This document shows positions 7,579 through 16,326 of a DNA stretch of 64,000 nucleotides, one piece after another. The stretch covers positions 124,001 to 188,000 of the forward strand of contig CAYPQD010000001.1 of assembly GCA_964412785.1 (NCBI GenBank), given 5' to 3'. How positions within the stretch are numbered: the stretch's first letter is position 1; every line of letters begins with the position of its first letter. Source of the stretch: UBA5336 sp964412785. GTDB lineage: Bacteria; Pseudomonadota; Alphaproteobacteria; Caulobacterales; Hyphomonadaceae. A program made the translations under genes and the position numbers. Below the pieces are notes generated by a model, which was not told the DNA's origin, did not search any database, and was given only the letters and a program-made list of their open reading frames with translations.

Positions 7579-7645
7579 CCGGACGGGGGCCTGCCAGCGG
7601 CATTTGCCTGAAGCCAGGGCGGGCCGGCTTGTGTAAACTGGCACA

Positions 7646-9145
7646 ATGCCGCTTCGCCTTGCCATTGTCGGGCGCCCCAATGTGGGCAAGTCCACCCTCT
7701 TCAACCGGCTTGCCGGGAAGAAGCTCGCCCTCGTCGATGACCAGCCGGGGGTGACCCGCGACCGCAAGGAGGCGCCGGGCCGGCTCGCCGACCTGCCGCT
7801 GACGCTGATTGATACGGCGGGCTTCGAGGATGCCACTGACGGATCGCTGGAGGCGCGGATGCGCGCGCAGACCGAAGCTGCGATCGCGGAGGCGGACCTT
7901 GCCCTGTTCCTCGTCGATGCCCGCGCCGGGGTGACGCCGGTGGACGAGCGCTTCGCGGAGATCCTGAGGCGCGCAGACCTGCCTGTGGTGCTGGCGGCCA
8001 ACAAGGCCGAGGGCCGGGCGGGTGAGAGCGGCGTGATCGAGGCCTGGGCGCTCGGCTTTGGCGAGCCGGTCGGCCTGTCGGCAGAGCATGGTGAGGGCCT
8101 GGGGGAACTCTATGCCGCCATCCGGACTGCGCTGGGCGAGGAAGCCTTCGCGCGCGCCTTCGAGAGCGGGGACGGGTCCGGGGGCGAGGGGCCCGCCAGC
8201 GATGCCATGCTGGAACGCCTTGCCCATATCGACATTGACGACCGGACGCTCTCCGACGCGGCACTGATCGAGGCGATCGAGCGGTCCGGTGCCGACGATC
8301 TTGCCGACGCCCCGCCGGCAGCCCCGGACACCCCCATCAAGCTCGCCATTGTCGGTCGTCCCAATGCCGGCAAGTCGACGCTGATCAACACGCTCGTCCA
8401 GGCGGACCGGCTGCTCACCGGGCCGGAGGCGGGGATCACCCGCGATGCCATCACGCTGGACTGGGCGTGGGAGGGTCGGCGCATCCAGCTGGTCGATACC
8501 GCCGGCCTTCGCAAGCGCGCCAAGGTGCATGAGCGGCTGGAGCGGATGTCGACGGGCGAAACCATAAGGGCGCTCAAATATGCCGAGATTGTCGGCCTGG
8601 TCATGGACGCCAACGAGGCGTTGGAGAAGCAGGACCTGCAAATCGCCGACCTTGCCCTGCGCGAGGGGCGCGGCCTTGTCCTGATCATTTCCAAATGGGA
8701 CACCATGGCAGACCCGGACGCGGCGGCGAAGGACCTGCGCGAGCGGGCCCGCCGGCTCCTGCCCAATGCCGGCGACGCGCCGGTGGTGTTCCTGTCCGGC
8801 CTCACCGGCCAGCGGGTGGAGCGGCTGATGCCCGCGATCGCGGAAGTCCACGACCACTGGACGGCGCGGGTCAAGACCGGCGACCTCAATCGCTGGCTGC
8901 GCTATGCGGTGGAGCGCCACCCGCCGCCCAGTGTCCACGGCAAGCCGATCAAGCCGCGCTACATGGCCCAGATCAAGGCCCGCCCGCCGACCTTCGTCCT
9001 GATGGCGTCGCGCGGCGCTGAAATGCCGGACATCTACAAGCGCTACCTCGTCAACGGCATCCGCGAGGCCTTCGGCTTTCGCGGCGTGCCGATCCGCCTG
9101 CATGTCCGCCAGAGCGCCAACCCCTATGCCGGGAGGGGACGATGA
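7646..9145 (+). CDS. der: ribosome biogenesis GTPase Der (EngA)
   Basis: This 499-residue GTPase has two tandem G domains and is required for 50S ribosome maturation. The first G domain has GRPNVGKST at about residues 9-17, PGVTRDR and DTAG. The second has GRPNAGKST at about 236-244, AGITRDA and DTAGL. An acidic linker of about 35 residues joins them. The KH-like C-terminal domain (about 410-499) includes RYMAQIKARPPTFVLMAS. In E. coli der lies in the yfgM-bamB-der operon. Here yfgM and bamB are nearby but on the other strand, with two pentapeptide genes between. Confidence 0.97.
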   Translation: MPLRLAIVGRPNVGKSTLFNRLAGKKLALVDDQPGVTRDRKEAPGRLADLPLTLIDTAGFEDATDGSLEARMRAQTEAAIAEADLALFLVDARAGVTPVDERFAEILRRADLPVVLAANKAEGRAGESGVIEAWALGFGEPVGLSAEHGEGLGELYAAIRTALGEEAFARAFESGDGSGGEGPASDAMLERLAHIDIDDRTLSDAALIEAIERSGADDLADAPPAAPDTPIKLAIVGRPNAGKSTLINTLVQADRLLTGPEAGITRDAITLDWAWEGRRIQLVDTAGLRKRAKVHERLERMSTGETIRALKYAEIVGLVMDANEALEKQDLQIADLALREGRGLVLIISKWDTMADPDAAAKDLRERARRLLPNAGDAPVVFLSGLTGQRVERLMPAIAEVHDHWTARVKTGDLNRWLRYAVERHPPPSVHGKPIKPRYMAQIKARPPTFVLMASRGAEMPDIYKRYLVNGIREAFGFRGVPIRLHVRQSANPYAGRGR

Positions 9146-9153
9146 GGCTCCGG

Positions 9154-9912
9154 CTACGGCAATGGCAGGCCTGGACCACCCGAGGCACCCGGGCATTCGG
9201 CGAGAACAAGTCCGTCCGGCAGGCGCGTGTCTGCATTGCGGCAGGCCCCGGTGAAATCGGCCAGGTCGGCACCGATGACGCCGCTGAAATCGGCATTGGT
9301 CAGGCGGGCATCGAGGAAGGACGCGCCGGAGATATCGGCTGCGGAAAGCCTGGCATCGGAGAGGTTCGCGCTGTTGAACACCGCATCGCGCAGGTTCGCG
9401 CGGCTGAGGTCGGCGCCAATGAGATTGGCCGAGGACAGGTCCGCCCGCTCCAGCCTTGCCCGGTGAAGGATTGCCGCCTCGAAAGTGCTGCCGATGAAGA
9501 CCCCGCCGGTGAGCTGCGCGCCAGTCAGGTCGGCGCCGGTGGCGATCAGGCCATTGGCCTGCACGCCAATCAGCCAGGCCGAGGCCAGGTCCGCCTCGGC
9601 GAAATTGGCACGGCCAAGTCCGGCGTGGGAGAAGACTGCCCGCTCGGCCACGGCGCCGGCGAAATTCGCGCCATCGGCGTGGGCACCGTGCAGGTTCGCC
9701 CCCGTCAGGGTCGCGCCGGGATATTGCGCCCCCGACAGGTCCCAGCCGGGCATGCGACGGCCGGAAAAATCACAGTCGATACAGGCACCGGCATAGGCTG
9801 GCTCGAAAGTCACCGTCGCCGACTGCGCGTCAGCGTCCTGTGCGATGGCGATGCTCCCCACAAGCACGGCCATCAATGTGATACGATGCGTCCAAACCAT
9901 GACCAATCTCAT
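9154..9912 (-). CDS. exported pentapeptide-repeat protein with cysteine-bracketed repeats
   Basis: This 252-residue protein has an N-terminal hydrophobic signal sequence ending near AQDADAQ (about residue 30). A CIDC motif precedes about 30 pentapeptide units of the A(D/N)LxX type (for example LTGANLHGAHADGANFAG), which fold as a right-handed four-sided beta-helix. The end carries a second cysteine pair (GACRNADTRLPDGLVLAEC). The neighbouring exported protein at 9949-10461 has the same layout, so the two are paralogues. Function is unknown; periplasmic location is inferred. ATG at 9900 is an alternative start. The 3' end converges on der with an eight-base gap. Confidence 0.85.
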   Translation of the reverse strand: MRLVMVWTHRITLMAVLVGSIAIAQDADAQSATVTFEPAYAGACIDCDFSGRRMPGWDLSGAQYPGATLTGANLHGAHADGANFAGAVAERAVFSHAGLGRANFAEADLASAWLIGVQANGLIATGADLTGAQLTGGVFIGSTFEAAILHRARLERADLSSANLIGADLSRANLRDAVFNSANLSDARLSAADISGASFLDARLTNADFSGVIGADLADFTGACRNADTRLPDGLVLAECPGASGGPGLPLP

Positions 9913-9948
9913 ACGACCGCGGACCGCGCAGGCGATATTGAATTTGCC

Positions 9949-10461
9949 TTAACGTGTCTGTTTTTGCGTCACAGTGTTGCAAGTCTGCAGCGCAAGGCCA
10001 GCCGGAAGGCGGGTCGAGGCGTCGCCGCAGGCGCCCGACAGCTGGGTCCCGGTCAGGCCCGTCGCAGTCCTGAGGTCGGCGCCGGACAGGTTCGCGCCGG
10101 TGAGCGTCGCCCCGGCGAGGTCGGCGCCGCCGAGATAGGTGCCGACCAGGGTGGCGCGGCTGAGGTCGGCGCGGGTGAGATTGGCCCCCGTGAGGCGCGC
10201 ACCGAACAGGTTGGCGACAGACAGGTTGGCGCCGGACAGGTTGGCCCGGTCAAGAGTGGCAAGTTTGAGGTCCGCCTGGCGCAGGCGCGCGCCGGAGACG
10301 TCGATGCCCGTCATGTCGCGATAGGCAAGGTCCGCCTGGAAGAGGTTGCAGCCCGCGCAGGACCCGCCGCCCTTCACCCGGGCGATCTCGCCGGCATCCT
10401 GGGCGCCGGCCGAGCAGGCCATAATGGCGAACGCGATCAGGGCAGCACCCTGTTTCATCAT
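9949..10461 (-). CDS. exported pentapeptide-repeat protein (paralogue)
   Basis: This 170-residue protein has a signal sequence (MMKQGAALIAFAIMACSAG), a CAGC motif, about 16-18 pentapeptide units (LSGANLSVANLFGARLTGA) and a closing GACGDASTRLPAGLALQTC. It is a shorter version of the adjacent protein downstream. IMAC could be a weak lipobox, so membrane anchoring is possible. GGAGG eight bases upstream fixes the start at 10461. It lies downstream of bamB on the same strand with about 90 bases between, so it may or may not share the bamB transcript. Confidence 0.83.
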   Translation of the reverse strand: MMKQGAALIAFAIMACSAGAQDAGEIARVKGGGSCAGCNLFQADLAYRDMTGIDVSGARLRQADLKLATLDRANLSGANLSVANLFGARLTGANLTRADLSRATLVGTYLGGADLAGATLTGANLSGADLRTATGLTGTQLSGACGDASTRLPAGLALQTCNTVTQKQTR

Positions 10462-10554
10462 GGGACGGACCTCCGGTTGTTTGGCGCAGTCTCGCCCGAC
10501 ATGTGGCAAGCGGCGCGCCAGCTTCGCGGCGTTGGCGAACGGGCGGAACCAGCC

Positions 10555-11922
10555 CTAGCGGATCGCGATCAGGCGGGCTGTGTCTGTGAGGACGTAGACC
10601 GTGTCGCCGACGGCGATCGGTTCCAGGTAAACGGCATCGCCCAGTCTGAGGCGGGACACCTCTGCGCCGGTCTGCGGGTCATGGGCGATCAGGTCACCCT
10701 CCGAGGAGACGACAAGCACCCGTCCTGAGGCCACCAGGGGACCGGCATAGCTGATGCGCCCGCGCTGCTTCTCAGGGCGACGATAGCGCTCCAGCTCGCG
10801 CGCCCAATAGACCCCGCCCGTACCGGCATTGAGGGCGGCCAGGGTGCCGTCCACCCCCATGATGAAGAGGTATTCGCCAACGAGTGCCGGCGCCTGTGTC
10901 GAGCCGATCGGCTGGGCCCAGATCCGCGTGCCGGTGCGTCCCTCAATGGCTGCGAGCACGCCCGACTGGTTCGCCGCGAATACGAGGCCGGCGGCGAGGA
11001 CGGGCCGGGCGGCAATATCGTTGATCGAGGAGATCGGCGTGAACCGGCCGGTGCGCGAGAGCGCGTCGCTCCACAGCCGGCGGCCATTGGAGGCGAGATA
11101 GGCGATCACCTCGCCGGAGGAGTAGGGCGCGACGACGATGTCCTCGACCGCAGCAACGCTCGGGCTGCCGAGCACGCGGGCCGGTTCGGAGATCGCCTGG
11201 TCGCTCCAGTCGGTCTCGCCGGTCTCGAGGCTGAGGGCGAACAGCTCGTTATTGTTGGAGCTGACATAAACCTGCCCTTCCCTGATGGTCGGTGCGCCCG
11301 TCATCGGGGCGTCCATGTCGCGCTGCCAGCGGACGCTGCCGGTTGCCGCATCAAGGGCGAGGACCTTGCCGAAGCCGCTGGCCATGACGAGCGTGTCGCC
11401 TGACAGGCCGAGGCCGCCGCCGATCGAGATGGTGTCGCGAGTGTTGCCGGACTCAACGCGCAAGCGCCAGCGCTCCGCGCCGCCCTGCAGGTCAAAGGCG
11501 CGAATGGTCTGGCGCGAGTCGAGGACGTAGATCATCTCGCGGCTTGCCACCGGCGCCATGGTGAGGGCGGCGGAGCGGTTCGAGCCGGCACCAGCCTCGC
11601 GGCGCCAGGCGATGGTGAGGTCGCGCGCTGCGGCGACATGGCCGACCACCTTGGAGGGGCCGGCGCCGGCCTGTTCCCAGGACTCCAGCGTATTGGCGAC
11701 CGGAAGGGTGAGCGTGACGGCGGCCAGCTCCGGGTCGGGCTGCAGGCGTTCCTCACCGAGCACCATGGCGATGCGGCCGATCTCGTCGATGCTCGGGTCG
11801 TCGCCGTCGCCGCCGCCGAAGCCGGGAATGGACGGAAGCGATGCGCAGCCGGCGAGCGCAAGGCCGGACGCGGCGGCGAGCGCCTTTGCGAGCAATGGGG
11901 CGCGGCGCGGGGTCTGTGTCAT
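10555..11922 (-). CDS. bamB: outer membrane protein assembly lipoprotein BamB
   Basis: BamB is the beta-propeller lipoprotein of the BAM complex that inserts outer-membrane proteins. The 455-residue product has a lipoprotein signal (ALAGC, Cys26). After a Gly/Asp-rich linker it has repeated PQQ-like blades such as IYVLDSRQTIRAFDLQGGAERW, VLALDAATGSVRW, LFALSLETGETDW and LIAHDPQTGAEV. It is longer than the E. coli protein of about 390 residues, mainly through the N-terminal linker. Its start overlaps the stop of the upstream YfgM-like gene (ATGA), matching the yfgM-bamB order in gammaproteobacteria. Confidence 0.94.
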   Translation of the reverse strand: MTQTPRRAPLLAKALAAASGLALAGCASLPSIPGFGGGDGDDPSIDEIGRIAMVLGEERLQPDPELAAVTLTLPVANTLESWEQAGAGPSKVVGHVAAARDLTIAWRREAGAGSNRSAALTMAPVASREMIYVLDSRQTIRAFDLQGGAERWRLRVESGNTRDTISIGGGLGLSGDTLVMASGFGKVLALDAATGSVRWQRDMDAPMTGAPTIREGQVYVSSNNNELFALSLETGETDWSDQAISEPARVLGSPSVAAVEDIVVAPYSSGEVIAYLASNGRRLWSDALSRTGRFTPISSINDIAARPVLAAGLVFAANQSGVLAAIEGRTGTRIWAQPIGSTQAPALVGEYLFIMGVDGTLAALNAGTGGVYWARELERYRRPEKQRGRISYAGPLVASGRVLVVSSEGDLIAHDPQTGAEVSRLRLGDAVYLEPIAVGDTVYVLTDTARLIAIR

Positions 11923-12629
11923 GGCGTGGGCTCCTCCACTGGCGCGGGCGCCGGGGTGTCTGTGTCTGTTTCGGGCGCCGGGGCACTGCTTGCCGGCGGC
12001 AGGGCCGCGAGGGCCACGCGGGCGCGCTCGCTCACGCCCCGGGGGACGTTCGGGGCAAAGCGGAGATAGTTGAAGCCCTGGCGCGCGCGCTCGATGTCGC
12101 CCGCCTGATAGGCCTTGGCGGCGATCAGTTCCTGCGCCAGCGCGCCGGCCGGGCTCGCCTCGTCGGCCAGCGCGCCGATCAGGGCCTCCAGTTCGGACAG
12201 GCTGAGCGCGTCGGCCTTCAGATAGGCGGCTTTCAGGAGGGCGAGGGTCTGGAACGGGTCACCATCGGCCGCAGCGACGGAGAGAAGCGCGTCGGCGGCG
12301 GATGCGGTATCGCCGCTGCCCTCCAGCCGGGTTACGGCAAGATAGTGGGCCGCCAGAGGACTCATCGGGCTGCCTTCTGCGACCAGCGCGGCAAAGGCCG
12401 CCTCGGCGCCGTCATAGTCGCCGGCGGTGTAGAGATCGCGCGCGGCCTCCAGTCGCTCGGCGCGCGCCTCGCGCGTTGCCTCCGCGCGCGCCTGCAGGAC
12501 TTCGCGCACGCCGACGGCAATCACCAGGCCGGCGGCCAGCAGCCACACAAGGATGCCATACCGACGCCAGAGTTCCATCGCCCGGTCGCGACGGACTTCC
12601 TCTTCGACCTCTTCGAAAATGTCGGCCAA
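11919..12629 (-). CDS. YfgM-like TPR protein, ancillary Sec translocon/BAM-linked factor
   Basis: This 236-residue protein has a cytoplasmic N-terminus (EEVEEEVRRDRAMELWRRYG), one membrane helix (about residues 26-44) and a periplasmic TPR-like region rich in Ala/Leu helices (about 50-200). A Pro/Glu-rich tail ends it. This is the layout of the TPR_21/YfgM family, which in E. coli binds the SecYEG translocon with PpiD. The four-base overlap with bamB indicates coupling. The sequence signal is mainly architectural, so family membership rests on layout plus synteny. Confidence 0.8.
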   Translation of the reverse strand: MADIFEEVEEEVRRDRAMELWRRYGILVWLLAAGLVIAVGVREVLQARAEATREARAERLEAARDLYTAGDYDGAEAAFAALVAEGSPMSPLAAHYLAVTRLEGSGDTASAADALLSVAAADGDPFQTLALLKAAYLKADALSLSELEALIGALADEASPAGALAQELIAAKAYQAGDIERARQGFNYLRFAPNVPRGVSERARVALAALPPASSAPAPETDTDTPAPAPVEEPTP

Positions 12630-12711
12630 GGGTGCGCTCTCCGCTCACTGCCTGGTAGGATTGCCCCGCGATCTCTAGCCCTGCCCGCGGGGCGCCGCAA
12701 CGCCGGAGCCG

Positions 12712-13542
12712 CTAGCCGTCGCCGGGTTTTGGCAGATGGTAGGTCTCCGCCTCGCCGGGAAAGGCGCGCATGCGTACCTCGTCGGCATAGTGCGCGACGG
12801 CCGTGTCGATCACGGTGCGCAGGTCGCCATAGCGGCGAACGAATTTCGGCGTCCACTCGAACAGGCCGAGCATGTCGTGGGTGACGAGGATCTGCCCGTC
12901 GCAGGCGGGCGACGCGCCGATGCCAATGGTCGGGCAGGCCACCTCAGCGGTGATCTCGGCGGCGAGGTCCTCCGCCACGCCCTCGATGACAATGGCGAAG
13001 GCGCCTGCCTGCTCGGCGGCCTTTGCCTCCTTGATGACACGCATGCGTTCATCGCCGGTCCGCCCGCGGGCGCGGAACCCGCCATTGACGTTCACCGCCT
13101 GCGGGCGCAGGCCGACATGGCCCATCACCGCAACGCCGCGCTCGACCATGTGGGCGATCTGGTGGGCGGCATAGGCGCCGCTCTCGATCTTGACCGCCTG
13201 GCAGCCGGTCTCGGTCAGGATGCGTGCGGCATTGAGGAAGGCCTGGTCGGCATTGGTCTCATAGGAGCCGAAGGGCATGTCGACGACGATGAAGGCCTGG
13301 GAGGCGCCGCGCATCACCGCCTGGCCGTGCATTATCATCATTTCCAGCGTCACCCCCACGGTGGAGGGCAGGCCGTGCACCACCATGCCGACGCTGTCGC
13401 CGACCAGGAGGAGGTCGCAATGGGGATCGAGCAGGGCAGCGGTCGGCGCGTCATAGGCGGTCAGGCAGACCAGCGGCGTGCCGCCCTTGGCGCGGGCGAT
13501 GTCGGTGACGGTCTTGCGGCGGCTCTTGGACTGGGCGGACAT
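12712..13542 (-). CDS. panB: 3-methyl-2-oxobutanoate hydroxymethyltransferase
   Basis: PanB transfers a hydroxymethyl group from methylene-tetrahydrofolate to alpha-ketoisovalerate, the first committed step of pantothenate and CoA synthesis. The 276-residue length is standard. Signature segments include LTAYDAPTAALLD, LLVGDSVGMVVHG with the metal-binding Asp, VVDMPFGSYE, VKIESG, VMGHVGLRPQ and the late ACPTIGIGASPACDGQILV. No panC or panE is adjacent. It lies about 80 bases upstream of yfgM, on the same strand, so it could be the first gene of a panB-yfgM-bamB transcript. Confidence 0.96.
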   Translation of the reverse strand: MSAQSKSRRKTVTDIARAKGGTPLVCLTAYDAPTAALLDPHCDLLLVGDSVGMVVHGLPSTVGVTLEMMIMHGQAVMRGASQAFIVVDMPFGSYETNADQAFLNAARILTETGCQAVKIESGAYAAHQIAHMVERGVAVMGHVGLRPQAVNVNGGFRARGRTGDERMRVIKEAKAAEQAGAFAIVIEGVAEDLAAEITAEVACPTIGIGASPACDGQILVTHDMLGLFEWTPKFVRRYGDLRTVIDTAVAHYADEVRMRAFPGEAETYHLPKPGDG

Positions 13543-13621
13543 GGCGCGGGTCTAGCGCCAGCCGGTTGGAGCGGCAAGCGGGCGCCGGTTCATGCCTTTT
13601 CCCCCGAACCGGCAGCCCCAC

Positions 13622-14209
13622 TCACGCCATGGGGGGCCAGATGGCGCGGCCGAACAGGACCTCGTGCAGGTGGAAGATCAGCGCGGCGGACACGCCAAGG
13701 CCGACGACAACCGAGAGCACGTCGCCGAGCGGGCTGACCGCCGCGTCGGGGCCCGGGCCGATATCGCCGCGGCGCTTGACGGCGATGCGGTCGACCACGG
13801 CGTAGGCGAGGAAGGCGGTGAACAGGATGACCGCGTTGAACTCGCCATTGGCGAGGAGGTGGCCAACCGCCCAGACCTTGATGGCGACCAGCATCGGGTG
13901 CTTCAGCGTCTTCTTGATGTAGCCCGTCGGCATGTAGGCCGAGGCGAGGATGATCAGCGCCAGCGGCATCAGGATGTAGTTGAGGTGGCGGCCCCAGACC
14001 GGCGCATCATAGAGCACGGGCGCGGGGCCGGCGCGGGAATAGCCCATGACGATCAGCACGAAGCCGGCGAGCGCCACAAGGCTGTAGGCCAGCATGTAGG
14101 GCCCCTCGCCCATCTTCTGACGGAGATTGCGCACCGGCGCGCGGGGTCGGATGGCGCTGAACAGGTGGGTCCCGAAAAACAGGGTGAAACCTGCGAGATA
14201 GAGCGCCAT
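13622..14209 (-). CDS. NnrU family membrane protein
   Basis: This 195-residue protein has five or six membrane helices. It matches the NnrU family, first noted in nitrite/nitric oxide metabolism clusters and related to the isoprenylcysteine methyltransferase-like membrane fold. Conserved pieces are FFGTHLFSAI, LAYSLVALAGFVLIVMGY, IKKTLKHPMLVAIKVWAVGHLLANG and FLAYAVVDRIAVKRR. Two ATGs (14212, 14209) and a GTG (14221) are possible starts. GGAGG five bases before 14209 favours that one. No denitrification genes are near, so its role here is open. Confidence 0.85.
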   Translation of the reverse strand: MALYLAGFTLFFGTHLFSAIRPRAPVRNLRQKMGEGPYMLAYSLVALAGFVLIVMGYSRAGPAPVLYDAPVWGRHLNYILMPLALIILASAYMPTGYIKKTLKHPMLVAIKVWAVGHLLANGEFNAVILFTAFLAYAVVDRIAVKRRGDIGPGPDAAVSPLGDVLSVVVGLGVSAALIFHLHEVLFGRAIWPPMA

Positions 14210-14339
14210 CATCCCCTCCACATGTCAGGCCCGCCAATCTCGCGGGCAGAGATAAGAATGCCGTTCTGTCCGAGATCGCTGGCGTGGGCAAGCGCGAAGG
14301 GCGGGGCTGGGGGCCGGCGCGCCAGACCGGGGATGGGGC

Positions 14340-15560
14340 TCAGGCAAAGGCCACCTGCATCGGTCCGACCTGGCGGATCGCACCGGGAACAAGGCGCGGC
14401 GGATCGCCAATCAGCCGTGTGTCCGGCGCGAGCCGCGCGATCGTCGCCAGCGTCTCTTCCATCTCCGCCCGCGCCAGTGCCTCGCCGAGGCAGCGATGGG
14501 CGCCGGCGCCGAACGCGAAGTTCCAGCGCGGCCGGTCGGTGCGGTGGATGTCGAAGCGGTCCGGGTCGGCGAACACCTCCGGGTCGCGCTGTACCGAGAG
14601 GATGGACACCGCGATGACGGCGCCGGCGGGCACGTGGATGCCATCGATCTCCAGGTCGCGCACCGCAACCCGCGGAATTGCGGAAACCACCGGCTGGTAG
14701 CGCAGCCCCTCTTCCACGACAGCGCGCTTCAGCCCGTCCGGGTCGGCGCAGAAATCGCGCCACTGGTCGGGGTGCTGCAGGAGTTCCGACAGGGTCATGC
14801 ACAGCGAGCCGCGGGTCGTGTCTGAGCCTGCGAGGATGAGGCCCAGGATCTGGGTGCGGATCTCGCCCTCGTCGAGATTGCCGGCCGCGGCGGTGTCGCG
14901 GACATAGGCGGTCAGGAAATCCTCGCGCGGGTTGGCGCGGCGCGATTCCAGGAGATCTTCCACATAGGCGGCAAACTCGTTGAGGCTCTGCTCGATCCCG
15001 GCGCGCCGGTCGAGGTCGATGAAGCCGAGTGCGGCAGCGGTGTCCTGGATCCAGCGAAGGAAAACGGGCAGGTCGCTTTCCGGGATGCCGAGGATTTCCG
15101 CAATGATCTGCGCCGGCAGCTGGCTGGCGACCTCGCCGACAAAGTCGACCGGGCCGGCACCGAGGCGCGCCTCGACCATGCCGGTGGCAATCTCGCGGAT
15201 GCGCGGTCGCATGGCATCCATCAGCTTGAAGGCGAAGGTGCGCGAGACCGGCATGCGCCGGCGCAGGTGGACCTCGCCATTGGCAAACAGCATGGCAAGC
15301 CGGGTGAATTCGATGATCGGGCCGTCGAAAATGCCCTGCATCATCTTGCTCTCGGTTTCCATCTGGCGGGTCGCATCGCTGGTGATCAGTTCCACATGCC
15401 GGTGGCGTAGCGCCAGGGTCACGCCGATCCCGGTGGTAACCAGCGGCGACTGTTCGCGCAGGGCGGCGATGTCGCTGTAGATCGTGTCGGACACGGTCGC
15501 AGGATCGAGATCCACCCTCGGCAGGTCGTCCAGCGATTTCAGCGCGGCGGTGTCTGGCAT
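14340..15560 (-). CDS. cytochrome P450
   Basis: This 406-residue soluble bacterial P450 has all the core motifs. These are the I-helix LAGSDTTRG oxygen-activation site, the K-helix EEGLRYQP (ExxR) and the heme loop FAFGAGAHRCLGEALAR with the thiolate ligand at about Cys357. No fused reductase is present and no ferredoxin or ferredoxin reductase is adjacent, so electron partners must come from elsewhere. Substrate is unknown. The chosen start at 15560 gives the usual N-terminus; the upstream extension is Arg/Ser/Pro-rich and not P450-like. Confidence 0.92.
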   Translation of the reverse strand: MPDTAALKSLDDLPRVDLDPATVSDTIYSDIAALREQSPLVTTGIGVTLALRHRHVELITSDATRQMETESKMMQGIFDGPIIEFTRLAMLFANGEVHLRRRMPVSRTFAFKLMDAMRPRIREIATGMVEARLGAGPVDFVGEVASQLPAQIIAEILGIPESDLPVFLRWIQDTAAALGFIDLDRRAGIEQSLNEFAAYVEDLLESRRANPREDFLTAYVRDTAAAGNLDEGEIRTQILGLILAGSDTTRGSLCMTLSELLQHPDQWRDFCADPDGLKRAVVEEGLRYQPVVSAIPRVAVRDLEIDGIHVPAGAVIAVSILSVQRDPEVFADPDRFDIHRTDRPRWNFAFGAGAHRCLGEALARAEMEETLATIARLAPDTRLIGDPPRLVPGAIRQVGPMQVAFA

Positions 15561-15615
15561 GGCGGGCAGCTCCGGTGGCAATGCCCCCAACCATAGGTCA
15601 GGTCGGCGTGCCGGT

Positions 15616-16326
15616 CTATCGACAGGCGAGCGCCATCGCCGCCGCACAATGCAGGAGGGTCGTGTCATAGGCCGGCAGGGGCGAGGCGGCCGCGTCGATG
15701 AGCAGACCGATCTCGGTGCAGCCGAGGATGACACTGTCGGCCCCGTCGGCCGCGAGGTCGTCGATCACTGCGAGGAAGGCGGCGCGGCTGTCCTCGCGGA
15801 TGCGGTCGAACACCAGTTCTTCGAAGATCACGCGGTCGACCTCGTCGCGCGCCGGCCTGTCGGGTACGCGCACGTCGAGGCCGCGTGCGGCGAGCCGGTC
15901 GCGGTAGAAGCCCTGATCCATGGTGTAGCGGGTGCCGAGGAGGGCGGGCGCGTGCCGACGATCGGCGAGCAGCGCTTCGCAGAGGGCATCGGCGATGTGC
16001 AGGAAGGGCACGCTCAGAGGCCCGGCAATCGCGTCGGCGACCCGGTGCATGGTATTGGTGGCCAGCAGGACGAGGCCCGCGCCGGCCCTTTCCAGGGCGA
16101 GCGCTTCGTCGACAAGGATGCCGGCGATGGCGTCCCATTCGCCGCTTGCCTGCAGCGCCTTCATCTCGGCAAAATCCACAGAGCGGATGAGCAGAGGCGC
16201 TGTGTGGCCGGGGCCGAGATGTTCGCCGGCGAGCCGGTTGAGCGCGCGATAGTAACAGACCGTCGAGGCCGGGCTCATGCCGCCGAGGATGCCGATGGTG
16301 GCCAGGCGATGGCGCGTCCCGGTCAC
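15616..16326 (-). CDS. aspartate/glutamate racemase family protein
   Basis: This 236-residue protein has the two-domain racemase fold. It has TIGILGGMSPASTVCYYRALN at the N-terminus, LLATNTMH at about residues 87-94 and VILGCTEIGLL near the end. In classical aspartate racemases the first motif carries a cysteine. Here the position is Thr90, as in the E. coli L-Asp/Glu-specific racemase, which uses a Thr/Cys pair. The start is GTG at 16326, overlapping the stop of the upstream phosphatase by four bases (GTGA). Amino-acid specificity cannot be assigned. Confidence 0.85.
   Translation of the reverse strand: MTGTRHRLATIGILGGMSPASTVCYYRALNRLAGEHLGPGHTAPLLIRSVDFAEMKALQASGEWDAIAGILVDEALALERAGAGLVLLATNTMHRVADAIAGPLSVPFLHIADALCEALLADRRHAPALLGTRYTMDQGFYRDRLAARGLDVRVPDRPARDEVDRVIFEELVFDRIREDSRAAFLAVIDDLAADGADSVILGCTEIGLLIDAAASPLPAYDTTLLHCAAAMALACR

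Noticed and set aside
7448..9196. Long minus-strand open frame opposite der
   Set aside because: The plus strand encodes a clear Der GTPase over the whole span; the antisense frame is a GC-rich shadow with no recognisable motif.
9142..10728. Plus-strand 528-residue open frame across both pentapeptide genes
   Set aside because: Its Gly/Arg/Val/Glu repeats are the reverse complement of pentapeptide codons; both minus-strand genes have signal sequences and family motifs.
12736..13737. Plus-strand open frame opposite panB
   Set aside because: It is rich in Gly, Asp, Arg and His with no family signal, while panB is unmistakable on the other strand.
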